Shown one piece after another: positions 1 through 5,258 of a DNA stretch of 7,201 nt. The stretch covers positions 1-7,201 of the forward strand of contig JALAHE010000300.1 of assembly GCA_022712075.1 (NCBI GenBank), read 5' to 3'. The notes below the pieces were generated by a model. The model saw only the letters and a list, made by a program, of their open reading frames with translations, made no database searches and was not told where the DNA came from. The stretch's first letter is position 1. Every line of letters begins with the position of its first letter. The position numbers and the translations under genes are program-made. Source of the DNA: Galactobacter sp. Its GTDB lineage: Bacteria; Actinomycetota; Actinomycetes; Actinomycetales; Micrococcaceae.

Positions 1-579
1 CGCCGAGCCGCCGGGGGTGGCCGCCGCCGCGCCGGCGGACGGCGTTGGCACCTCCGCCACGAGCACCCGCCAGTCGACGCCATCGTCCACCTCCACCTTC
101 AGTGTTGATGCCTGCGTGAGCAGGGGCTTGGTCGAGGTGGCGGAGCCCGTGTAGGTGCCGTCGCAGTCAAACTTCCCCCAGAGGTAGCGACTGCCGTTCT
201 GATTGTCGATGTAGACGCCGATGGCACCGTCCCCTGAGCATGCGGCCGTCACGCCAACCTTGGCCTCGGGGCGTGCCGGGAGCTTGATCTCCGCCGGGCC
301 GGTCCCCGAGCGGTCAACGAAGGCGTTGGCGAAGTCGGCCCGAGTGACGTCGCCGTCCTCGTGGGCTTCGGGGCGAAGGGTCGAGAGGTCGGTGGCCGCG
401 CCGGATGGGGAAGCGGTCTCGGTGTCCGCGGTCGGAGGCATGCTTGTCGTCACCGGCGCGGTGTCGCCGTGCGCGCCTTGGTGTTCGCCGTCTGCGGTGC
501 AGCCCGCCAAGGCCAGACTGGCGGCAAGCGCGACGACGGGGATCAGGCGGGCGGTGCGGCCAGACGTCGAGGTCTCCAT
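1..579 (-). CDS. Putative lipoprotein, C-terminus cut by the window edge
   Basis: The frame is open from ATG at 579 down to base 1 with no stop, giving 193 visible residues. It begins with a short basic N-region (Arg8, Arg11), a hydrophobic core (about residues 12-25) and the lipobox L-A-G-C with Cys27, so it should be exported, lipidated and anchored on the outer face of the membrane. Residues 28-80 are a Thr/Ala/Pro-rich linker. A probable beta-rich domain follows (about 95-178) with two cysteines, Cys114 and Cys139, that could form a disulfide. An Ala/Gly/Pro-rich tail starts near 179. An in-frame TAG at 589-591 fixes the start at or just below 588, and ATG 579 is the only canonical choice. 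There is no Shine-Dalgarno sequence; a TAGCGT box sits seven bases upstream, suggesting a leaderless message. It looks like a paralogue of the lipoprotein at 3397-3981. Function unknown; the lipoprotein call is firm, the domain description is inference. Confidence 0.85.
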   Translation of the reverse strand, partial: METSTSGRTARLIPVVALAASLALAGCTADGEHQGAHGDTAPVTTSMPPTADTETASPSGAATDLSTLRPEAHEDGDVTRADFANAFVDRSGTGPAEIKLPARPEAKVGVTAACSGDGAIGVYIDNQNGSRYLWGKFDCDGTYTGSATSTKPLLTQASTLKVEVDDGVDWRVLVAEVPTPSAGAAAATPGGSA

Positions 580-585
580 GACCAG

Positions 586-591
586 ACGCTA
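586..591 (-). promoter_or_regulatory. Candidate -10 box of the leaderless lipoprotein promoter
   Basis: On the minus strand TAGCGT fits the actinobacterial TAnnnT pattern. Its last base (586) lies seven bases before the A of ATG 579, so transcription would begin at the start codon. No good -35 element is seen; the best hexamer at the right distance is ATGGAA (614-609). There is no Shine-Dalgarno sequence to support a leadered alternative. Confidence 0.45.
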
Positions 592-648
592 CCCAGCCCG
601 CCGCGCCGTTCCATCCCCCTTGCGGACGATCACCTCCGCCCCATTGAC

Positions 649-684
649 TTGTCCCAATCACACGGACTGGGCTAGCGTAACGCT
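649..684 (+). promoter_or_regulatory. Candidate promoter of the ABC exporter operon, with a palindrome over the -10
   Basis: TTGTCC (649-654) and TAGCGT (673-678) are separated by 18 bases and form a plausible sigma-70-type pair facing the ABC operon. A better -35 hexamer, TTGACT at 644-649, is 23 bases away, which is too far. The -10 overlaps an 11-base inverted repeat, AGCGT-A-ACGCT (674-684), that could be half of an operator. No regulator gene is in the window. The promoter call rests on position and motif only. Confidence 0.4.
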
Positions 685-783
685 GGGCCCCACATCACTC
701 CCAGACCCACCTCCACGCCCACCCGCACCGGGGGAGTCGTCGCCGCTCGCGGCCTGACCAAGCGCTACGGCGACTTCACCGCC
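676..783 (+). other. In-frame N-terminal coding extension of the ABC ATPase without a canonical start codon
   Basis: The frame of the ATPase stays open back to a TAG at 673-675. Bases 736-783 encode V-V-A-A-R-G-L-T-K-R-Y-G-D-F-T-A, the usual first beta strand and A-loop of an ABC ATPase, including the aromatic residue (Tyr at 766-768) that stacks on the adenine ring of ATP. This stretch must be part of the functional protein. Yet it holds no in-frame ATG, GTG or TTG. Candidates are ATC at 694, CTG at 754 (too late to keep the first strand), and GGG at 685, which sits exactly seven bases after the -10 box, where leaderless neighbours have their start codon. A Shine-Dalgarno-like GGGGGAG (730-736) has no usable start behind it. 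A rare start codon, a sequencing error or a recent point mutation all remain possible. Confidence 0.7.
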
Positions 784-1650
784 GTGGACGGCATCGACTT
801 CGAGGTAGCCCCCGGGGAATCCTTCGGCTTCCTCGGCCCCAACGGCGCCGGCAAGTCCACCACCATGTCCATGATCGGCGGCGTCTCCACCCGCAGCGGA
901 GGAGAGCTCACCGTCATGGGCCTTGACCCGGACCGCGAGGGGCCGCGCGTGCGCGCCCACCTCGGCGTGGTGCCCCAGCAGGACAACCTGGACGAGGAAA
1001 TCAAGGTCAGGGACAACCTCTACGTCTACGGCCGCTACTTTGGGCTCAAGCGCGCCTACCTCAAGCCCAAGATCGACGAACTGCTGGACTTCGCGCAGCT
1101 CACCGACAAGGCAAACGAGCGCGTTGACGCCCTCTCCGGCGGCATGAAGCGCCGCCTCACGATCGCCCGCTCCCTCGTGAACGACCCGCAGATCCTCCTG
1201 TTGGACGAGCCGACCACTGGCCTGGACCCGCAGGCCCGCCACATCCTCTGGGACCGCCTCTTCCGCCTCAAGGAGCAGGGCACCACGCTGCTCGTCACGA
1301 CCCACTTCATGGACGAGGCGGAACAGCTCTGCGATCGCCTCATTGTGGTGGATCACGGCAAGATCATGGCCGAGGGCTCCCCGGCCGAGCTGATCCGCGA
1401 CTACTCCACGCGCGAGGTGCTGGAGGTCCGCTTCGGCTCCGACGCCAACGCGGCGGCCGCGCAGGCCCTCCAGGGCCTCGGCGAGCGCCAGGAGATCCTG
1501 GCCGACCGCATCCTCATCTACGCCGGCGACGGCGAGGCCGCCCTGGCCCAGGTGCTGGCCCGCCGTCTCACGCCCGTCGCCTCACTGGTCCGCCGCTCGA
1601 GCCTCGAGGATGTCTTCCTCCACCTGACGGGACGGTCCCTCGTTGACTGA
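784..1650 (+). CDS. ABC exporter ATP-binding protein, DrrA/NodI type
   Basis: This is the nucleotide-binding subunit that hydrolyses ATP to drive the two permeases encoded next to it. Counting from GTG 784 (288 residues), the motifs are Walker A GPNGAGKST at 18-26, Q-loop Gln65/66, signature LSGGM at 117-121, Walker B ILLLDEP at 137-143, D-loop GLDP at 146-149 and H-loop His174. All catalytic residues are present. The C-terminal part, ending in LEDVFLHLTG, is typical of the DrrA/NodI exporter branch. GTG 784 is only the first canonical start: homology clearly begins upstream near 736, so the true protein is about 300-320 residues. The end overlaps the next gene by eight bases, which implies translational coupling. 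The substrate is not deducible; drug, lipid or oligosaccharide export are all known for the family. Confidence 0.93.
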   Translation: MDGIDFEVAPGESFGFLGPNGAGKSTTMSMIGGVSTRSGGELTVMGLDPDREGPRVRAHLGVVPQQDNLDEEIKVRDNLYVYGRYFGLKRAYLKPKIDELLDFAQLTDKANERVDALSGGMKRRLTIARSLVNDPQILLLDEPTTGLDPQARHILWDRLFRLKEQGTTLLVTTHFMDEAEQLCDRLIVVDHGKIMAEGSPAELIRDYSTREVLEVRFGSDANAAAAQALQGLGERQEILADRILIYAGDGEAALAQVLARRLTPVASLVRRSSLEDVFLHLTGRSLVD

Positions 1651-2530
1651 CCACACGCCGTCGGGCACCTCAAGCATCGGTGGCGGGGCCACCCTTTTTG
1701 ACAGCACCCTGTCCGCCCACTCGGCGGAGGTCTCCGCCGCCAAGGCGACGCGCTTCGGCACCTGGTACGTGGCCGAGTACTACCTGCGCACCATGCGCCG
1801 CTACGGCGACGTGCTCATCGCCGACGCCGTGGGCAGCCCTCTCATGTACATCCTCGCGATGGGCATCGGCCTCGGCAGCCTCCTCACTGGCAACCAGACC
1901 CTGTTCGACGGCGTGCCCTACCTCGTCTTCATCGCCCCGGCCCTGCTGGTCTCCAGCGCGGTGCAGGGCGCCACGACCGAGTCCACCTTCCCCGTCATGG
2001 ACGGCTTCAAGTGGCACCGGATCTACCAAGGGCCACTCGTCACGCCCATCTCGCCGGTGCAGATCGCGCAGGGGCAGATGCTCGCGATCCTCATCCGCCT
2101 GCTCATCCAGGGCTGCCTCTTCATGGTGATCGTGGCGCTGTTCGGCGCCGTGCACCTGCCCGCCGGGCTCCTGGCGATCCCCATCGCCGCGCTGGCCGGC
2201 ATGGCCATGGGCCTGCCGATCATGGCCTACTCGGCCACGATCAAGGAGGAGAAGGGGCAGTTCTCCATCATCATGCGCTTCGTCTTCATGCCGCTCTTCC
2301 TCTTCTCCGGCACCTTCTACCCGCTCACCAACCTGCCGATCTTCCTGCAGTGGATCGGCTGGATCTCGCCCATCTGGCACGGCACCGAGCTCTCGCGCTG
2401 GGCCATGTACGGGCACCAGGTGAGCGGCTGGCAGGCGCTCGTGCACCTCGCCGTGCTGCTGGCACTCATCGCCGTGGGCTTCGTCCTGACACGCCGCCAC
2501 TTCGTGGCCCGGTTGGGAGGCACCAAGTGA
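1643..2530 (+). CDS. ABC-2 type permease 1, DrrB/NodJ-like
   Basis: A membrane subunit of the exporter, 295 residues. After a polar cytoplasmic N-terminus (about 1-60) there are roughly six hydrophobic segments near residues 63-82, 92-111, 145-168, 173-197, 208-229 and 264-284, as expected for ABC-2 permeases. The family landmarks are ESTFPVMDGFKWHR (113-126), MPLFLFSGTFYPL (216-228) and IWHGTELSR (244-252). The start is TTG at 1643, inside the last codons of the ATPase gene. No strong ribosome binding site is visible (GACGGGACGG lies about ten bases upstream), so reinitiation by ribosomes finishing the ATPase is likely. No other canonical start gives a better fit before the first membrane segment, though the exact start is less certain than the gene. 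Its last four bases overlap the start of permease 2. Confidence 0.92.
   Translation: MTDHTPSGTSSIGGGATLFDSTLSAHSAEVSAAKATRFGTWYVAEYYLRTMRRYGDVLIADAVGSPLMYILAMGIGLGSLLTGNQTLFDGVPYLVFIAPALLVSSAVQGATTESTFPVMDGFKWHRIYQGPLVTPISPVQIAQGQMLAILIRLLIQGCLFMVIVALFGAVHLPAGLLAIPIAALAGMAMGLPIMAYSATIKEEKGQFSIIMRFVFMPLFLFSGTFYPLTNLPIFLQWIGWISPIWHGTELSRWAMYGHQVSGWQALVHLAVLLALIAVGFVLTRRHFVARLGGTK
2515..2520 (+). promoter_or_regulatory. Ribosome binding site deciding the GTG start of permease 2
   Basis: GGGAGG lies six bases before GTG 2527, which overlaps the TGA of permease 1 in a GTGA arrangement. This rejects the much longer in-frame reading that begins inside permease 1. Confidence 0.8.
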
Positions 2531-3345
2531 GCCACCTCGCCGTCGAACTGGTCCCCGAGCACCGCGCCTTTGGCGCGCTCTACGGGCGCAACATCAAGGC
2601 CGTCATGCAGCGCAGCTGGATGGCCACCAAGAACGCCACCTGGGTGGTCATCGTCTCCGGCTTCCTCGAGCCCGTGCTCTACCTCGCGTCGATGGGCTAT
2701 GGCCTGGGTGCGGCGATCGGCAACGTCGAGGGCCCCGGGGGAGTTTCCATGAGCTACGCGGCGTACATCGCCCCGGCGCTGCTGGCGACCTCCGCCATGA
2801 ACGGCGCGCTGTACGACTCCAACAACATGTTCTTCAAGCTCAATCACTCGAAGCTCTACCGCGTGATGCTTTACACCTCGCTCGGGCCGCTCGACGTGGC
2901 GATCGGCGAGATCATCATGGCACTGCTGCGCGGCCTGCTCTACGCGCTCGGCTTCATGACGGTCGCGGCGCTGGCCGGGCTCATCACGAGCCCGTGGGCG
3001 TTGCTCATGATCCCGGGCGCCGTGCTCATCGCGTTCAGTTTCGCCGCCCTGTTCATGGGGTGCATCACCTTCATCAAGCGCTTCCAGCAGCTGGACTGGA
3101 TCAACATGCTGACGATGCCGATGTTCCTCTTCTCTGCGACCTTCTTCCCGCTCTCCGTCTACCCGGCGGGCGTGCAAGCCGTCATCCAGGCCCTGCCGCT
3201 GTGGCATGGCGTGGACATGCTGCGCCAGTTCGCCGCCGGGCAGGTGGATTCCTCCGTGCTGATCCACGTCCTGTACTTCGTGGTCATGGCGCTGCTCGGC
3301 GTCACGATGGCCACGGGACGCCTGCGCAAGCTCTTCCTGAAGTAG
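2527..3345 (+). CDS. ABC-2 type permease 2, DrrB/NodJ-like
   Basis: The second membrane subunit, 272 residues. Hydrophobic segments lie near residues 38-61, 78-97, 126-149, 154-180, 194-213 and 243-262. It carries the same landmarks as permease 1 but is clearly diverged: IAPALLATSAMNGALYDSN (81-99), MPMFLFSATFFPL (197-209) and LWHGVDMLR (225-233). The exporter is therefore probably a heteromer of two different permeases with two copies of the one ATPase, an arrangement inferred from gene content. GTG 2527 overlaps the permease 1 stop and has a good ribosome binding site, so the two permeases are translationally coupled. The stop at 3343-3345 is followed within eight bases by a long hairpin, so this gene ends the operon. 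Confidence 0.93.
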   Translation: MSHLAVELVPEHRAFGALYGRNIKAVMQRSWMATKNATWVVIVSGFLEPVLYLASMGYGLGAAIGNVEGPGGVSMSYAAYIAPALLATSAMNGALYDSNNMFFKLNHSKLYRVMLYTSLGPLDVAIGEIIMALLRGLLYALGFMTVAALAGLITSPWALLMIPGAVLIAFSFAALFMGCITFIKRFQQLDWINMLTMPMFLFSATFFPLSVYPAGVQAVIQALPLWHGVDMLRQFAAGQVDSSVLIHVLYFVVMALLGVTMATGRLRKLFLK

Positions 3346-3352
3346 TGCCCGA

Positions 3353-3390
3353 CGGCGGGTGGCCGGCCCGGGCGGGCCGGTCACCCGCCG
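3353..3390. terminator. Long GC-rich hairpin between convergent genes, probable two-way terminator
   Basis: CGGCGGGTG (3353-3361) pairs perfectly with CACCCGCCG (3382-3390). Inside it G362/T381 forms a wobble and CCGGCCC (3363-3369) pairs with GGGCCGG (3374-3380), leaving a four-base loop. The result is a 17-pair stem with one G-U in the plus-strand RNA (C-A in the minus-strand RNA). There is no T-run on either side, so termination may be of the T-less kind often proposed in actinobacteria. It lies between the stops of permease 2 (3345) and the minus-strand lipoprotein (3397), serving both. Confidence 0.75.
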
Positions 3391-3396
3391 GGGCGG

Positions 3397-3981
3397 CTAG
3401 CCCTGCTTCGCCGCCGGGCCGATGGCGAGGCCGAACTCAACCTCGCCGTCCGCCGAGCCGCGCGCGAACTTCACCGTGAGCGTGTGCCGGGCGGAGGGAG
3501 GCAGGGCGGCGGTGAAGTCGCTCGAGATGCTGTTGACTTCCACGCCGTTTTCGTCCGGCGTGCAGTCCTTCTGCCCCGACTGGAACACCTGCTCCTTGCC
3601 GCGCAGGACCTTGAGGTCGAAGCCGCCCGGCGAGGCGCAGGCGATCGTGAAGTACAGGGCATCGCCGTTCTTGATCGTGATCGACTTGCTGGACTTCGTG
3701 AGACCGCCCTGCAGGCGCACGCGCAGCGTGGGGGCCGGCTCGGTGCCGGCGAAGGGATCGGCGCCGAGGGCCGCGAAGGCCGTGGCCGACGGGCTCTGCG
3801 ACCAATCGCTCGGGGGAGTGGGCAACACGGTGCCCGCCTCGGTGGCGGCGCCCGAGGTCGTCGCCGGGGGAGCCTCGGTCGATGTCGACACGGTGGCAGG
3901 CCCGCCGCCCGCCGTGCACGCCGTGAGCGCCGCCAACGCCAGCCCCGCAGCCGCTGCGCCGGCCGCCCAGTTCGTCTTCAT
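3397..3981 (-). CDS. Putative lipoprotein, paralogue of the one at 1-579
   Basis: A complete 194-residue protein. A signal peptide with Lys2, a hydrophobic core (about 6-20) and lipobox L-T-A-C (Cys22) directs export and lipid anchoring. A Thr/Ser/Pro/Ala-rich linker runs to about residue 85, followed by a probable beta-rich domain (about 86-189) with Cys115 and Cys140. The two cysteines are separated by 24 residues, as in the other lipoprotein of the window, and in both the first follows Ala and the second follows Asp. The frame stays open upstream, but ATG 3981 is chosen because it begins the signal peptide and has AAGGGGG six bases upstream. It converges with the ABC operon and diverges from the VOC gene. 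Function unknown: a surface ligand-binding or envelope protein is possible, and the link to the exporter is positional only. Confidence 0.88.
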   Translation of the reverse strand: MKTNWAAGAAAAGLALAALTACTAGGGPATVSTSTEAPPATTSGAATEAGTVLPTPPSDWSQSPSATAFAALGADPFAGTEPAPTLRVRLQGGLTKSSKSITIKNGDALYFTIACASPGGFDLKVLRGKEQVFQSGQKDCTPDENGVEVNSISSDFTAALPPSARHTLTVKFARGSADGEVEFGLAIGPAAKQG

Positions 3982-4028
3982 GCTGTTCCCCCTTGCTGAC
4001 GCCCGCCCCCTGCGGCCGCCGAGCCCAA

Positions 4029-4057
4029 AGTATCCGACGCCCGGTGCCCGCGACCAC
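4029..4057 (-). promoter_or_regulatory. Weak candidate promoter of the second lipoprotein gene
   Basis: On the minus strand GTGGTC (4057-4052) and GATACT (4034-4029) are 17 bases apart, which would give a leader of about 40 bases carrying the AAGGGGG ribosome binding site. Both hexamers match the consensus only partly. The rest of the 175-base divergent gap (3982-4156) shows no clear element for the VOC gene apart from its ribosome binding site. Confidence 0.3.
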
Positions 4058-4145
4058 CTGGGAGCTTGCCCCGAGCCGGCCGGATGCCTTGCGGCCGTCA
4101 CTGCCGAGGAGAAGAGTGGCGGGTTCATGGTCAGCGCACACCCCC

Positions 4146-4151
4146 AGGAGG
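4146..4151 (+). promoter_or_regulatory. Ribosome binding site of the VOC gene
   Basis: A perfect AGGAGG lies five bases before ATG 4157. It decides for this start over the in-frame ATG at 4127, which has no comparable site. Confidence 0.85.
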
Positions 4152-4156
4152 CGATC

Positions 4157-4519
4157 ATGATCGGAACGTGGCAGGCCGTCGTTTTCGACTGCAAGGACCC
4201 GGACGCCCTCGCGTCCTTCTACCAAGAGCTGCTCGGGATGATCCGGGTGCAGGCTGACGAGGACGGAGGGTGGGTCGGCATCGGCGATGCCCCCGACCGT
4301 CCGGCCGTCGCCTTCCAACGCGTTCAGGGCTACGTCCCGCCCGATTGGCCGGGGCAGGAGCTTCCGCAGCAGGCCCACATCGACGTGCGGGTCAAGGACC
4401 TGGACATCGCCGAGACCGAGGTGCTGGCGCTCGGCGCCACGGCAACGGGGTCCGGCGGGGCGAGCTTCCGCGTCTACCTCGACCCGCAGGGACACCCCTT
4501 CTGCCTCGTGGCTTGGTGA
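4157..4519 (+). CDS. Glyoxalase-like / VOC superfamily protein
   Basis: A 120-residue protein with the paired beta-alpha-beta-beta-beta layout of the vicinal oxygen chelate fold. The first half holds VVFDCKDPDALASFYQELLG (8-27); the second holds HIDVRVKDLDIAETEVLALG (74-93) and ends in VYLDPQGHPFCLV (106-118), a pattern common in the small actinobacterial glyoxalase-like proteins. Family members include metal-dependent lyases, dioxygenases and antibiotic-binding resistance proteins. His74 is a plausible ligand in the usual place, but I cannot confirm a complete metal site, and many short members have no known reaction. Substrate unknown. The gene stands alone: it diverges from the lipoprotein gene and is 58 bases from the next gene, which seems to have its own promoter. 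Confidence 0.88.
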   Translation: MIGTWQAVVFDCKDPDALASFYQELLGMIRVQADEDGGWVGIGDAPDRPAVAFQRVQGYVPPDWPGQELPQQAHIDVRVKDLDIAETEVLALGATATGSGGASFRVYLDPQGHPFCLVAW

Positions 4520-4565
4520 AGTTCCACCCACCGCTGAACGGTCAACGGGTGCCCACGGACTTTGA

Positions 4566-4571
4566 GACAAT
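4566..4571 (+). promoter_or_regulatory. Candidate -10 box of the membrane-protein gene
   Basis: GACAAT ends seven bases before the A of ATG 4578, the same spacing as at two other genes here, which fits a leaderless start. A competing reading is a leadered message using GGAG (4572-4575), although that would be only two bases from the ATG. No convincing -35 is seen. Confidence 0.35.
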
Positions 4572-4577
4572 GGAGCC

Positions 4578-5102
4578 ATGCCTGAGATCACCACGGGCGC
4601 CGAGACGCGCCAGAAGAAGAACACCCCGACCCTGGGCCTCATCGGCATGGGCGTCCTGGTGCTCGCCCTGCTCGTCGCCGTCCTCTTCGCCGCCAACTCC
4701 AACACGGTGGTCGGCTGGATCGTGGCGATCATCGCCGGCCTGTGGCTCGTCCTGGCCGCCATCATCTTCTTTGTGCTGCGCACCGGTGCCAAGGCCGTGG
4801 GCCGCAAGTGGGATCAGACCAACGCGAACCTTGCAGCCAAGGTGGACGGCTCCACCGACAAGGTCTCCGTCATCGACGAGGCCGAGCGCAACCACGAGCT
4901 CAAGATCGACCACTCCTTCAAGATCATCCAGGTCCAGCACGGCGTCGTGATGGAGAACCTGCGCAAGGGCACTCCCGAGTCCGCCGAGATGGTCGAGCGC
5001 GCGCTCGAGACGATCGAGATCACGGCCTCCAACGCCCGCGACATGATCAAGGAACGCCGCAAGGCGCGCGCCACGGTGGACGCGGAGATCATCGAGGGCT
5101 GA
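4578..5102 (+). CDS. Two-helix membrane protein of unknown function
   Basis: A 174-residue protein I do not recognise. A polar N-terminus (1-18) with R-Q-K-K at 11-14 is followed by two strongly hydrophobic segments, about 19-39 and 43-67, joined by a very short turn, so it should form a membrane hairpin. Basic residues lie both before the first segment and just after the second (Arg68, Lys72, Arg76, Lys77), which by the positive-inside rule places both ends in the cytoplasm. The remaining 100 residues are charged and look helical, rich in Glu, Lys and Arg, with possible coiled-coil character around 134-172. There is no enzyme motif. A leaderless-style -10 precedes it and a strong terminator follows, so it is probably a single-gene transcript, or the last gene of one beginning at the VOC gene. 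Third-position GC matches its neighbours, giving no sign of transfer. Confidence 0.85.
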   Translation: MPEITTGAETRQKKNTPTLGLIGMGVLVLALLVAVLFAANSNTVVGWIVAIIAGLWLVLAAIIFFVLRTGAKAVGRKWDQTNANLAAKVDGSTDKVSVIDEAERNHELKIDHSFKIIQVQHGVVMENLRKGTPESAEMVERALETIEITASNARDMIKERRKARATVDAEIIEG

Positions 5103-5147
5103 GTTTCTTGCCGGTGGGGACCGGCGCCTCCTGAGGAGGGGGCACCC

Positions 5148-5184
5148 AAGGAGGGCACGACGGCGTCGTGCCCTCCTTTCGTTT
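5148..5184 (+). terminator. Intrinsic terminator after the membrane-protein gene
   Basis: AAGGAGGGCACGAC (5148-5161) pairs perfectly with GTCGTGCCCTCCTT (5165-5178) around a three-base loop. It is followed by TTTCGTTT counting the last stem bases, a short broken T-run. This is a 14-pair stem without mismatch, about 45 bases after the stop. Two smaller hairpins come just before it: CCGGT/ACCGG (5111-5115 with 5120-5124) and CCTCC/GGAGG (5127-5131 with 5135-5139). Confidence 0.85.
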
Positions 5185-5246
5185 CCCCGTCGCCGCCCAG
5201 GGGCGGCGCGTGAGCAACGGAACCACCCGCCGTCGGCCACTACGGA

Positions 5247-5252
5247 TAGAGT
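5247..5252 (+). promoter_or_regulatory. Candidate -10 box of the leaderless xth promoter
   Basis: TAGAGT fits TAnnnT and ends seven bases before the G of GTG 5259, so the message would start on the start codon. No Shine-Dalgarno sequence and no clear -35 element are seen upstream. Confidence 0.5.
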
Positions 5253-5258
5253 GGTGGT

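Noticed and set aside
221..757. A 178-codon plus-strand frame opposite the first lipoprotein
   Set aside because: It crosses the divergent promoter gap and is Ala/Pro/Ser/Arg-rich without a domain, while the minus strand has a clear lipoprotein.
2011..2526. An in-frame upstream extension of permease 2 beginning inside permease 1
   Set aside because: The extension is a His/Arg/Ala-rich shadow of permease 1. GTG 2527 has a good ribosome binding site and overlaps the upstream stop in the usual coupled way.
4127..4156. An alternative in-frame ATG start for the VOC protein
   Set aside because: The perfect AGGAGG lies just before ATG 4157, and the domain begins there.
4520..4577. A terminator between the VOC and membrane-protein genes
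   Set aside because: Only a five-base CACCC/GGGTG pairing across a long loop can be drawn; that is no better than chance at this GC content.
3437..4807. A 456-codon open frame on the minus strand through the lipoprotein and VOC genes
   Set aside because: It is a frame shadow of the lipoprotein at 3397-3981 and lies opposite the VOC gene. The composition is low in information and there is no ribosome binding site or domain.
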